Assembly (NCBI RefSeq): GCF_002902905.1
Contig: NZ_CP026124.1
Location: 4,960,001 to 5,024,000 of the forward strand
Length of the DNA stretch: 64,000 nt
Origin: Achromobacter sp. AONIH1
GTDB lineage: Bacteria; Pseudomonadota; Gammaproteobacteria; Burkholderiales; Burkholderiaceae_B
Direction of reading: 5' to 3'
In this document: piece after piece, positions 52,474 through 60,946 of the stretch
Layout of the letters: each line of letters starts with the position of its first letter
Position numbering within the stretch: position 1 is the stretch's first letter
Position numbers and translations under genes: made by a program
Notes under the pieces: generated by a model
Databases searched by the model: none
What the model saw: only the letters and a program-made list of their open reading frames with translations
Told to the model about the DNA's origin: nothing

Positions 52474-52499
52474 ATATCAAATTCCTGGGCGCCTGATAT
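52474..52499 (-). promoter_or_regulatory. Inverted repeat in the DapA-like/GntR divergent region
   Basis: ATATCA (52474-52479) and TGATAT (52494-52499) are perfect 6-bp arms with a 14-base centre, about 70 bases upstream of the DapA-like start. It may be an operator or overlap the promoter; which regulator binds is unknown. Confidence 0.35.
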
Positions 52500-52620
52500 G
52501 TCCGACGCGATTCCAGGTGAAATCCCGCGCCGCGCGCGCGGTGAAAACGCGCGCAAACCGCGTGCTACCATCCCCGCCATAAGGCGCCGCCGCCAGGAAC
52601 GGCCGCCACAGACCGGCCCC

Positions 52621-53319
52621 ATGGATCCGAGCATGAGCGAGACCCGCAACACCCGAAACGCATCCAGATCCTCGATCGAGATTTCGGAAGAAATCCTGCA
52701 GCGGATCCGCAATGGCCAGTACCTGCCCGGCGACGCGCTGAGCCAGTACGAGCTGGCCGCTGAATTCGAGACCAGCCGCACGCCCATCCGCGAGGCCCTG
52801 CGCTTCCTGGAGGCGCGCCGCGCCATCACGCTGACCAGCACCGGCCGCGCCGTGGTGACGGTGCCTTCGGTGCGCGCCATCCGCGAATCGTTCCAGATCC
52901 GGGCCGAGCTCGAAGGGCTGGCGGCGCAGCTGGCGGTGGACTGGATCGACGACAAGGACCTGGAATTGCTGGCGCAACATCAGCAGCGCTACGCCGAGGC
53001 GCTGCGCACCCGCGTGCGCAGCGAGGGCGGGTCGGACTGGCTGAAATTCAACGCCCTGTTCCACAACCTGATCACGCAGGCCAGCCACAACGAACGGCTG
53101 CACGAGCTGGTCGCCGAATTGCAGGGCAGCATCGTCTCGAACGTGCTGGGCTTTGCCTCGAAAATGCCGCCCCGGCTGATGGAAGAGAACATCCGCCAGC
53201 ACGAGGACATCATCGCCGCGCTGACGGCGCGCAACGGCGCGGCCGCGCGGGAAGCGATGGCCACGCACATCTCGCGCACCACCGAGCTGGTGGTGGAATG
53301 GATGGAAGCGCGGCGCTAG
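52621..53319 (+). CDS. GntR family transcriptional regulator (FCD/FadR type)
   Basis: 232 residues. The winged helix-turn-helix has EEILQRIRNGQYLPGDALSQ and LAAEFETSRTPIREALRFLE. The all-helical effector domain contains FNALFHNLITQASHNERL and HEDIIAALTARNGAAAREAM, the FCD ligand- and metal-binding motifs. Start 52621 is preferred; 52633 is possible. It lies between the DapA-like operon and the MHS transporter/cupin operon and may control either. Confidence 0.92.
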   Translation: MDPSMSETRNTRNASRSSIEISEEILQRIRNGQYLPGDALSQYELAAEFETSRTPIREALRFLEARRAITLTSTGRAVVTVPSVRAIRESFQIRAELEGLAAQLAVDWIDDKDLELLAQHQQRYAEALRTRVRSEGGSDWLKFNALFHNLITQASHNERLHELVAELQGSIVSNVLGFASKMPPRLMEENIRQHEDIIAALTARNGAAAREAMATHISRTTELVVEWMEARR

Positions 53320-53353
53320 GGTCGCGCTTCCAGACCCGCCTTCAAACCTGCAT

Positions 53354-54718
53354 TCAACGGCTGGCCAGCGGCGCGACGCGCTTGCCCGCCCTGCCCGACG
53401 CGAACGGCGCGCCTGCCTGCGCCAGCGGCTGGCGATATGGCCGCATCATCAGCCCGCACACCGCCGCCACCACGCCCAGTCCCGCCAGATAGAACACGAT
53501 CAGCCTGGGCGAGCCGCCGCCCTGCGCCAGCAGGTAGGTGGCGACCAGCGGCGCGGTGCCGCCGCCAATGGCGCCGCCGATCTGCACGGCCAGCGAGATG
53601 CCGGTGTAGCGCACCTCGGGCGGGAACATGCTGGCGAACAGGCTGGACTCCTGCGCGTACATGGCGGCATAGACCACGCCGAAGGCCACCAGCATGGCGA
53701 CGTTGGTGTGATACGCCGTCTTCTCGTCCAGCAGCGAGAAGAAGCCCGCGGAGAACAGCGAAATGCCCAGCGCGCCGGCGATGAAGATCGCCTGCTTGCT
53801 GCAGCGGTCGCCCAGCCAGCCGAACAGCGGAATGGTGACCAGCGCGGCGGCCGCGCCCCAGATCACGCCGTTCAGGATAGTCTCGCGCGGCAGGCCCAGC
53901 GTGCCGACCGCATAGGTCAGCGAGAAGGTCGCGATGGTGTAGAACCAGGTCTTCTCCGAGATGCAGGCCACCAGCGCGGCCAGCACCGGCGCCTTGTGAT
54001 CGCGCAGCACGGCGCGCAGCGGCGGCGCCTCGGGCTTGGGCTGGGCCAGCGCGGCCTGGAACTCGGGCGATTCGCCGACCTTGGCGCGGATGTACCAGCC
54101 CACCAGCAGCAGGAACACGCTGGCCAGGAACGGCAGGCGCCAGCCCCAGCTGAGCATGTCCGCCTCGGGCAGCCGGGACACCGCGCCCATCGCCAGCGAC
54201 GACAGGATCAGGCCGGGCGCGACGCCGACTTGCGGCAGGCTGCCGAACAGCCCCTTCTTGCCTTCCGGCGCGTGCTCCACCGCCATCAGCACCGCCCCGC
54301 CCCACTCGCCGCCGACCGCCAGGCCTTGCAGGAAACGACAGAACACCAGGGCCACCGCGCCCCAGTAGCCGATGGACTCGTAGCTGGGCGTCAGGCCGAT
54401 GAGCACGGTCGGCACGCCCATCAGCATCAGGCTGATCATCAGCATGGACTTGCGGCCGACGCGGTCGCCGAAATGACCGAACACGATGCCGCCCAGCGGC
54501 CGCGCGACGAAGCCCACGGCATAGGTGCCGAAGGCGGCCAGCGTGCCGGTGATGGGGTCGATCGCGGGGAAATAGATCTTGTTGAAAATCAGCGCGGCGG
54601 CGATGCCGTACAGGAAAAAGTCGTACCACTCGATGGTGGTGCCGATCATGCTGGACAGGCCCGCGGTCACATAGTGCTTGCGGGAACGGTGTTGGGGCGC
54701 TGCTGCGGGGGTATTCAT
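53354..54718 (-). CDS. MHS-family MFS transporter
   Basis: 454 residues with twelve hydrophobic segments. It begins with SSMIGTTIEWYDFFLYGIAA, the MHS (metabolite:H+ symporter) signature, followed by FGTYAVGFVARPLGGIVFGH and the loop FGDRVGRKSML. RFLQGLAVGGEWGGAVLMAV is also typical. It imports a small organic acid or betaine-like compound with protons. It lies downstream of the cupin gene on the same strand, separated by a strong hairpin. Confidence 0.93.
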   Translation of the reverse strand: MNTPAAAPQHRSRKHYVTAGLSSMIGTTIEWYDFFLYGIAAALIFNKIYFPAIDPITGTLAAFGTYAVGFVARPLGGIVFGHFGDRVGRKSMLMISLMLMGVPTVLIGLTPSYESIGYWGAVALVFCRFLQGLAVGGEWGGAVLMAVEHAPEGKKGLFGSLPQVGVAPGLILSSLAMGAVSRLPEADMLSWGWRLPFLASVFLLLVGWYIRAKVGESPEFQAALAQPKPEAPPLRAVLRDHKAPVLAALVACISEKTWFYTIATFSLTYAVGTLGLPRETILNGVIWGAAAALVTIPLFGWLGDRCSKQAIFIAGALGISLFSAGFFSLLDEKTAYHTNVAMLVAFGVVYAAMYAQESSLFASMFPPEVRYTGISLAVQIGGAIGGGTAPLVATYLLAQGGGSPRLIVFYLAGLGVVAAVCGLMMRPYRQPLAQAGAPFASGRAGKRVAPLASR

Positions 54719-54749
54719 CCCGATGTCTCCGATTCGAGCGCGCGCTCGT

Positions 54750-54778
54750 CCCCGCCCGCCTGCGTATCGCGGGCGGGG
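54750..54778 (-). terminator. Perfect 10-bp hairpin between cupin and transporter genes
   Basis: CCCCGCCCGC (54750-54759) pairs with GCGGGCGGGG (54769-54778), loop 9 nt, in the gap between the upstream cupin and the downstream MHS transporter. No T-run follows; it could attenuate transporter expression or protect the cupin message. Confidence 0.45.
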
Positions 54779-54881
54779 AATGCGCGTCTGTATGCATAGG
54801 TCTGGTCGCGCGGCGGTCCCACCGGCGGGCCGCCGCCATGGTCTGGCCGGGCGGCGACGCCGTGGGCGCGCGGGTCCGGCG

Positions 54882-55367
54882 CTAGACCGCCGTGGTCTCT
54901 TCCTCCAGCGGCCGCCGCTCCTTCACGTTGAAGCGGCCTTCATAGATGGCGCCCTGGCGCGTGTGCGGGCCGACATACTGCACGTAGAGGATGGCGCCCG
55001 TCTCCACGGTTTCCAGCGCGCTTTCGAAATGGGGATCGGGATGGAAGATCATCGCGCCCTTGCCGTACAGCTTGCCCTCGATGCGGAACTGGCCTTCCAG
55101 GATGTACCAGACCTGCGCGAAGTAATGGTTGTGCAGCGGATGCCCCGAACCCTTCTCGTAGCGCACGATGCCGGCGTTCGGGATGGTCGGATCCTCGGCG
55201 GTCGGGTGGAACATCATCTTGGCGTACTGGCCTTCGTAACGCAGATTGGTCCACTCCAGGTCGTCCTGGTGGCAGGCGCGCATGCCCTGGTGGTCCTCGG
55301 TCAACGGGCCGCCGCGGCCGCCTTCATTGAGGATGCGCTTGCCGGTGATGGGGTCGATATTGCTCAT
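54882..55367 (-). CDS. Cupin domain-containing protein
   Basis: 161 residues with a single cupin barrel. The metal-binding motif 1 is GSGHPLHNHYFAQVWYILEG (two His and Glu), and motif 2 is GAMIFHPDPHFESAL. It lacks a DNA-binding domain. It may be an isomerase, decarboxylase or dioxygenase-type enzyme of the pathway served by the MHS transporter. An operator-like palindrome precedes it. Confidence 0.85.
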   Translation of the reverse strand: MSNIDPITGKRILNEGGRGGPLTEDHQGMRACHQDDLEWTNLRYEGQYAKMMFHPTAEDPTIPNAGIVRYEKGSGHPLHNHYFAQVWYILEGQFRIEGKLYGKGAMIFHPDPHFESALETVETGAILYVQYVGPHTRQGAIYEGRFNVKERRPLEEETTAV

Positions 55368-55421
55368 GTGCCTCTGGCTCCTTGTGTGTTGAAAGTCGTG
55401 ATCCTGTCCATGACATCGATC

Positions 55422-55454
55422 AAATGGGATCCCATTTATATTTAACGGGATCCT
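55422..55454 (-). promoter_or_regulatory. Operator-like palindrome with a second half-site upstream of the cupin gene
   Basis: AAATGGGATCCCATTT (55422-55437) is a perfect 16-bp palindrome. A second GGGATCC core lies at 55447-55453, ten bases on. Its position 55 bases upstream of the cupin start and its sequence are those expected for a GntR/FCD operator, so the GntR protein at 52621 is the best candidate. The rest of the 55455-55591 gap shows nothing else. Confidence 0.6.
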
Positions 55455-55591
55455 ACAAGGCGCGTGGAGCGGCTGATATCGGGTCTAACCCTTAGGGTGG
55501 GTGGGGATGGAAGTGAGTCTGGCGCGGGCACGCGGTGGGGGCCTTTGGCCCCAGGGCCGCCGGGCTTGCCGACCGGCCCGCGTTGTCGCGC

Positions 55592-56347
55592 CTAGTGCCC
55601 GAACAAGGGCTGTTGGCGCGGATTGAACGTGCTCAGGTCCACGCCGGCCTCGCGCAAGCGCTGCAATACGGCGTTCTTGTGCCCCAGGCTCGGCAGCTTG
55701 ACCGCCGCGATGGACGCCCCGCAGCGCGCCTCGTCGCCGGGACAACCGCTGCCGACCGGCAGTTCCTGCGCGTACAGCGAGATGTTGATCGCCAGCGTGG
55801 CGACCTTTGCATCGGTCGGCTTGCCCTGGTAGAACGCGGCCAAGGCGTCCTTGAGCCTTGCCGCCTCGCGCTCGGCGACGGCGGCGGCGGGCTCGCAGCC
55901 GCTGAAGCTGAGCGTGTCCTTGGCCAGATCCATCTTGCCGCAGACCAGGGCCAGCGCCTGACCGGCCTTGGGCTTGCCCGCCAGGGTCTGGCCCGGCGCC
56001 AGGCGCGCGCGCACCTTGGGCGCGGCGGTATCGGCGAAATCGAACCACTCGCCCTGCCCCGCGACGCTGCCCGTGGCGGCCAGCGCGCCCGACAGCAGCA
56101 GCGGCTGCTTCAGTTCGGGCATCCTGGCGTTGCGGTCGCGGGCGGCCATTGCCTGCGAAGCCGACGCGGCCGTCACCGGGACGATGCCTTGCGACTCGCC
56201 CACGAAGCTATGGCCGCCGGTGGAGAACGAAACCACTTCATCGCGCAGCACCGCCTCCAGCACCGCCTGTTCGGTGGCATTGGGAACATAGGCCGCGCCC
56301 GCGGGCACGGACCAGGAGACGCACAGCAAGGCGAGGAGTTTCTTCAT
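55592..56347 (-). CDS. Secreted OB-fold (tRNA_anti-like) protein, tentative
   Basis: 251 residues from MKKLLALLCVSWSVPAGA, a good signal peptide; an ATG three codons upstream is possible. The middle region ARLAPGQTLAGKPKAGQALA and ALVCGKMDLAKDTLSFSGCE is reminiscent of the tRNA_anti-like OB domain, where a paired Cys is common. Cys in GSGCPGDEARCG may form a disulfide. Function unknown; probably periplasmic. Confidence 0.65.
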   Translation of the reverse strand: MKKLLALLCVSWSVPAGAAYVPNATEQAVLEAVLRDEVVSFSTGGHSFVGESQGIVPVTAASASQAMAARDRNARMPELKQPLLLSGALAATGSVAGQGEWFDFADTAAPKVRARLAPGQTLAGKPKAGQALALVCGKMDLAKDTLSFSGCEPAAAVAEREAARLKDALAAFYQGKPTDAKVATLAINISLYAQELPVGSGCPGDEARCGASIAAVKLPSLGHKNAVLQRLREAGVDLSTFNPRQQPLFGH

Positions 56348-56461
56348 GAAGAGCATGCGTGGCGATAGATCTAGGCCGCAAGCTTAACCCGCGCCGGCCG
56401 CCTCCCGTTCCATCATTGCCGTCATTGCGCCGCCGCGTCCGTTGCTGTGCTGGCAGCGCCC

Positions 56462-58048
56462 TTATCCACGCGCGCGCCCCGGCCGCAGCGCCGCCAGCAG
56501 CGCGCCCAGCCGCCGTAGCCGCGCCTCGTCCACCGCGCTGTAGCCGATCACCACGCCCGGCGCCGGCGTCGCCTTGCGCGCGAACTCGGCCACGTCCTGC
56601 ACGCCGACGTCGGCCTTGCGGCCCGCCTCGACCACCTGCCGCGCGTCCCAGCCCGGCGGCAGCCACCACAGCAGATGAAAGCCGGCGTGCTCGCCGCTGA
56701 CGCGCAAGGCCTCGGCGCCCACGGCCTGGCGAAGCGCCTGCAGCGCCGCGTCGCGCCGGCGCGCATACACGCCGCGCGCCTTGCGCACGTGGCGCGCGAA
56801 GCCGCCGTCTTCCAGGAAGCGCGCCAGCGTCATCTGTTCGATCGGGCTGCCCGACCGCCCGGTCTTGCGCCGCGCCTCGGCGAAAGCGGGCGCCAGCGCC
56901 TTGGGCACGACGGCATAGCCGATGCGCAGGGCATTGAACAAGGTCTTGTTGAAGCTGCCGCAGTGGATGACGCGGTCCGCGCCGTCCAGGCTCTTCAGGG
57001 CCGCCAGCGGCGCGCCGTCGTAGTTGAATTCGCTGTCGTAATCGTCCTCCACGACCCAGACGCCGGCCTGCGCGGCCCAGTCCAGCAGTTCCAGGCGACG
57101 CGACACGGGCATGGTGATGCCGGTGGGCGACTGGTGCGCGGGCGTCACATGGACCAGCTTCACGCCGCGCAGGCGGCGCGCCCGCGCCACGGCAAAGCCC
57201 TGGCCATCGATGGGCAGCGGCACCACGCCCGACGTGTAAGGACGGTAGATCGGCACCGCATTCACATAGCCGGGATCCTCGATCAGCACCTTGTCGCGCG
57301 GCGTCAACAGGATCCGGCCGCACAGGTCCAGGCCGTCGCGGATGCCGGACAGCACCACGACCTGCGAGGCATCGCAGACGATGCCGCGCGCCGCCCCCAG
57401 GTAGCGCGCGATCTGTTCGCGCAGCGCGGGCCAGCCCTGCGGCTCGTCGCGTGTCAGCTGGGCTGGCGTCAGCTGTCGGGCGCTGACGGCCAGCCCCTTG
57501 CTCCAGGCCGCCATGGGAAACAGCGCGGCGTCGGCGCTGCGCGAGGCGAATGGCGGTTCGGCGGACTCCGCCTGGTCCGCCGGCGTCACCGGCTGCTCAT
57601 GCGGCAACGGGCGCGCCGGCCGCCCGGCCGCGAGACGGGCCGGGGCGAGCGCGGCCTTGCCCGTCTTGTCCCTGGCATCCGCGCCCAAGGACGCCCCGCT
57701 CTCTCCTGGCAGTCCCTTGCGGAAGAAGTTGTCTGGAATGACGGCCGCCACATATGTACCCGACCCGACCGTGCCGGCCGTGTAGCCTTCGCCGCGCAGC
57801 TGGTCGTAGGCCGCCTCGACCGTGGACCGGGCGATGCGCCAGCGCTGCGCCAGGCTGCGCGTGGACGGCAGGCGCGCGCCGGACGGCAGCGCGCCCTTGA
57901 GCACGCGCTCGCGGATCTGGCGATAGACCCAGGCCTGCTTGGATTCGCCATCGCGCGGCGGGTCGACGGGCAGGTCCAGGCTGGCCTCCTGGCGTCGGGC
58001 GGACGCGGGTGTCCCTGATGACGCGGATGACATGGATGGCATATTCAT
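56462..58048 (-). CDS. MocR-family regulator with aminotransferase domain
   Basis: 528 residues. An N-terminal GntR-type helix-turn-helix (QIRERVLKGALPSGARLPST, then LAQRWRIARSTVEAAYDQL) is joined by a low-complexity linker (about residues 115-170). A type-I PLP aminotransferase-like domain follows, with GSFNKTLFNALRIGY carrying the PLP-binding Lys and VEDDYDSEFNYDG. MocR proteins regulate neighbouring genes in response to PLP or amino compounds. It is divergent from the reductase-M24 fusion and is the obvious candidate regulator. Start 58048 or 58042. Confidence 0.9.
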   Translation of the reverse strand: MNMPSMSSASSGTPASARRQEASLDLPVDPPRDGESKQAWVYRQIRERVLKGALPSGARLPSTRSLAQRWRIARSTVEAAYDQLRGEGYTAGTVGSGTYVAAVIPDNFFRKGLPGESGASLGADARDKTGKAALAPARLAAGRPARPLPHEQPVTPADQAESAEPPFASRSADAALFPMAAWSKGLAVSARQLTPAQLTRDEPQGWPALREQIARYLGAARGIVCDASQVVVLSGIRDGLDLCGRILLTPRDKVLIEDPGYVNAVPIYRPYTSGVVPLPIDGQGFAVARARRLRGVKLVHVTPAHQSPTGITMPVSRRLELLDWAAQAGVWVVEDDYDSEFNYDGAPLAALKSLDGADRVIHCGSFNKTLFNALRIGYAVVPKALAPAFAEARRKTGRSGSPIEQMTLARFLEDGGFARHVRKARGVYARRRDAALQALRQAVGAEALRVSGEHAGFHLLWWLPPGWDARQVVEAGRKADVGVQDVAEFARKATPAPGVVIGYSAVDEARLRRLGALLAALRPGRARG

Positions 58049-58238
58049 GGCGGCGACTCGCGCACTCTCCTTCCCTGCCAGCCGGCAACGGCGACCCGCG
58101 CCTTGCGGCCCGGAGCCGGCCAGGAGCCGGTCGGAAAAGTGGCTTGCTGATATTGATAAAAATGGCTCTATTTGAAAAGCCATTCTATCGATAAATTGCC
58201 CGCATGGCCCCATCGGGGCAAACCTCCTGGAATCCGCG

Positions 58239-60173
58239 ATGAACCCGTTCGCTCCCTGTCACACCATCACCGTCGATACCGGCGCCTTCTCCACGGACGG
58301 CAGCGCTTCCATCCTGGACGCGGCGCTGGCCCAGGGCGCGCAGGTACCCTTCTCCTGTCAGCGCGGCGAGTGCGGCTCGTGCCGCGCCACGGTCCTGGAA
58401 GGCCGCTACGAACGCATCGCGCCGGCCAACGAACGTTCCTATGTCACCGCCGACGACGAGCTGCTGATGTGCCAGTGCCGCGCGGCCGGCGATCTGCGCC
58501 TGACATTTCCGCACTGGCAGGCGCCGGCCCGGCCGCCCGAGCCGCGCCGCGCGCGCGTGGTGTCGCGCCTGCCGCTGGCGCCAGGCGTGACGCAGCTCAT
58601 CGTCGAAATGGAGGACGCGCGGCCCTACGCCTGGCTGCCGGGACAGCATGTGCAGCTGCTGCTGGAAGATGGCGTCCGACGCAACTTCTCCATCGCCAAT
58701 GTGCCGGTCGCCGCTACGCCGGACTCTCTGGCCTCGGTCGCCACGGCTTCGGTCGCCACAACGGCGAGCCCCGCTGCGTCGAGCGCCACGATGTCGGGCG
58801 GTTCCGCGCCGAACGTCGTCGAGCGCGATGCGTCCGGGCCGGTCCGGCTGGAGTTCCACATGCGCCGCATGCCCGGTGGCGTCTTCACCGACGGCATCCT
58901 GCCGCGTCTCGCGCCGGGTGACACGCTCACATTGGAAGGCCCGCTGGGCGCCTGTGTCTGGCCCGGGGATGGCTGGCGCGACGGTGCGCCGGGCAGTTTG
59001 CCGGATGGCTTGCCGCATGGCTCATCGAATGGTTCACACAACGGCGCGGACCATCTGGTGCTGCTGGCCACCGGCACGGGATTCGCGGGCGTGTTCCCCA
59101 TCCTGATGGCGGCGCTGCACGACCGGCGCATGGCATCGGTGACGCTGTACTGGGGCGGCCGCACGCCTGACGACTGCTACGCCGCGCCACTGCTGAATGC
59201 GCTGCAAGGCAAGCATGCGGGCCTGCGCTGGCATGCCGCGCTGTCGGACACGACGCGGGAACACGCCGTCGAGCTGGACGGCGGCGGCGCGCGGACGCGA
59301 TCCAGCACATCCACGCCGCCGCGCGTCCAGGACCTGGCGCTGGCCGGCGGCCACGACTGGACCCGCAGCGTCGTCTACGCCTGCGGCAATCCGACCATGG
59401 TGCGCGAGGCCCGCGTCCGGCTCGTCGAGGCGGGCCTGCCGCCCGCCCGCTTCCTGTCCGAAGCCTTCCTGCCCGCGACCGCCGGCGCTGCCATCGATGC
59501 GCCGCCGCGCCACGAACATGCCTGGGAACGCGTCGGCCAGCGCTTCACGATGGCGGGCATCCTGGACGCGCGCCAGCGCTCCCTGGACGCCGTGCGCGAC
59601 ATCGCCGCGCTGATCCGCCCGGGCATGACGACGCGCGACGCGGTCAACGCCGCTGACGCCCATCTGCGCGGCATGGGCGCCTCGCACAACTGGCATCCGA
59701 CCTATGTGCGCTTCGGCGTCGACACGCAGTCGCCAGCCGTGCAGCCAACGGATTTCCAGCGCGTGCTGCGGGATGACGACACCTTCGTGGTCGACATCGG
59801 CCCGGTCTGGGACGGCTACGAAGGTGATTACGGCGACACCTTCGTCACCGGGCGCGACGACGCCGGCGCGCGCTGCGCCCGCGCCGCGCGCGAGGTCTTC
59901 CGCCGCGCCCGGCTCGACTGGCTGGCCGGCGCGACCGGCGAGGCGCTGTACGACCGCGCCGACGCCTATGCCCGCGAATACGGCTGCGCGCTGGTGCGCG
60001 AGATCCCCGGCCACCGCGTCTCGGATTTTCCTCACGCCCTGTACGGCAAGCACAAGCTGGCGCACGCCGACTTCGCGCCCGCCGACGGCATCTGGGTGCT
60101 GGAGATCCAGGTGCGCGACCTGACGCTGCCGGTCGGCGCCTTCTATGAGGACGTGTTGCTGCGCGAGGCCTGA
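58239..60173 (+). CDS. Fusion of 2Fe-2S ferredoxin, FNR-type reductase and M24 peptidase-like domains
   Basis: 644 residues in one frame. Residues 1-90 are a plant-type ferredoxin domain (C40, C45, C48 and C78 as ligands). About 100-405 form an FAD/NAD(P)H reductase with two Gly/Ser/Ala-rich insertions (around 170-200 and 245-270); motifs include GVRRNFSIANVP, LVLLATGTGFAGVFPI and YACGNPTMVREA. From about 420 a creatinase/aminopeptidase-P-like M24 domain follows. Its VVDIGPVWDGYEGDYGDTFV, IPGHRVSDFPH, WVLEIQVRD and FYED segments offer two Asp, one His and two Glu as metal ligands. Role unknown; perhaps a reductase coupled to a hydrolase acting on one substrate. Confidence 0.82.
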   Translation: MNPFAPCHTITVDTGAFSTDGSASILDAALAQGAQVPFSCQRGECGSCRATVLEGRYERIAPANERSYVTADDELLMCQCRAAGDLRLTFPHWQAPARPPEPRRARVVSRLPLAPGVTQLIVEMEDARPYAWLPGQHVQLLLEDGVRRNFSIANVPVAATPDSLASVATASVATTASPAASSATMSGGSAPNVVERDASGPVRLEFHMRRMPGGVFTDGILPRLAPGDTLTLEGPLGACVWPGDGWRDGAPGSLPDGLPHGSSNGSHNGADHLVLLATGTGFAGVFPILMAALHDRRMASVTLYWGGRTPDDCYAAPLLNALQGKHAGLRWHAALSDTTREHAVELDGGGARTRSSTSTPPRVQDLALAGGHDWTRSVVYACGNPTMVREARVRLVEAGLPPARFLSEAFLPATAGAAIDAPPRHEHAWERVGQRFTMAGILDARQRSLDAVRDIAALIRPGMTTRDAVNAADAHLRGMGASHNWHPTYVRFGVDTQSPAVQPTDFQRVLRDDDTFVVDIGPVWDGYEGDYGDTFVTGRDDAGARCARAAREVFRRARLDWLAGATGEALYDRADAYAREYGCALVREIPGHRVSDFPHALYGKHKLAHADFAPADGIWVLEIQVRDLTLPVGAFYEDVLLREA

Positions 60174-60259
60174 AGCGGCGCGCGCCGGGCCTTTTCCGGC
60201 CCTCACGCTTGCGCTTCAGTCACCCCGTCGTGTTGCAGATCCCGCCGGACCTTCGCGCT

Positions 60260-60706
60260 TCAGTCCGGCAGTTGCGGCTCCACCAGCCGCTTGAGCTGTT
60301 CCAGCGATTCCTGCCAGCCCAGGTAGCACATCTCCGTCGGGATCATCTCGGGTATGCCTTCCTGCACGATGCTGATCTCGGTGCCGCAGGACACCTCGCG
60401 CAACGTGACGCGGGTCCGCATCTGGCCGGCCATGTTGGCGTCATCGAACTGATCCGAGTAGCAGATGACCTGGTTCGGCACCAACTCCAGATAGGTGCCG
60501 CCAAAGGAATGGCCGTGCCCCGTCCCGAAATTGCGAAAGGTCATGCGGTGCTTGCCGCCGACCTTGGCGTCCAAGTCGTGCACCTGGCACAGATAGCCAT
60601 AGGGCGGCAGCCATCGCGCGACCGCGTCGCGGTCCAGGAAGGCGTTGTAGACGCGCTCGGCGGGCGCGCGCAGGACACGGTGCAGGGTGACGGTTCCGGT
60701 AGCCAT
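60260..60706 (-). CDS. SRPBCC/AHSA1 family protein
   Basis: 148 residues beginning MATGTVTLHRVLRAPAERVY, with RWLPPYGYLCQVHDLDAKVG and a C-terminal CYLGWQESLEQLKRLVEPQL helix. This is the START/Bet v1-like fold with a hydrophobic pocket; no enzyme activity is assured. AAGGAG lies upstream of the ATG at 60706. Composition is backbone-like. Confidence 0.88.
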   Translation of the reverse strand: MATGTVTLHRVLRAPAERVYNAFLDRDAVARWLPPYGYLCQVHDLDAKVGGKHRMTFRNFGTGHGHSFGGTYLELVPNQVICYSDQFDDANMAGQMRTRVTLREVSCGTEISIVQEGIPEMIPTEMCYLGWQESLEQLKRLVEPQLPD

Positions 60707-60946
60707 GGAAAGCTCCTTCGCAAAGAGTGGGTCGTATTGGCACGACGATTGGGAGTCGGCGAAATCGACACGGTTGATCTTGGGATAAACCCTGATCACA
60801 GAGCATCGCTACCAGGAATGAGCTACTTGCGTTTTTGCCCGACTGGAACAGATACACACGCAGCGGCTCGAATTCTCGGCTACCGATCTCTTCCCAAACA
60901 TCCCCGCGTCCACACCCGCACCAGCGTAAACGCGAAAGCTCGCCCG

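Noticed and set aside
56675..58018. Plus-strand frame opposite the MocR regulator
   Set aside because: No motif is present; the opposite strand encodes a complete helix-turn-helix and PLP domain.
60211..60266. Repeated GCGCTTCAGTC blocks considered as attachment-site repeats for the HNH gene
   Set aside because: They are only 11 bases, sit on one side of the nuclease gene and have no partner on the other side.
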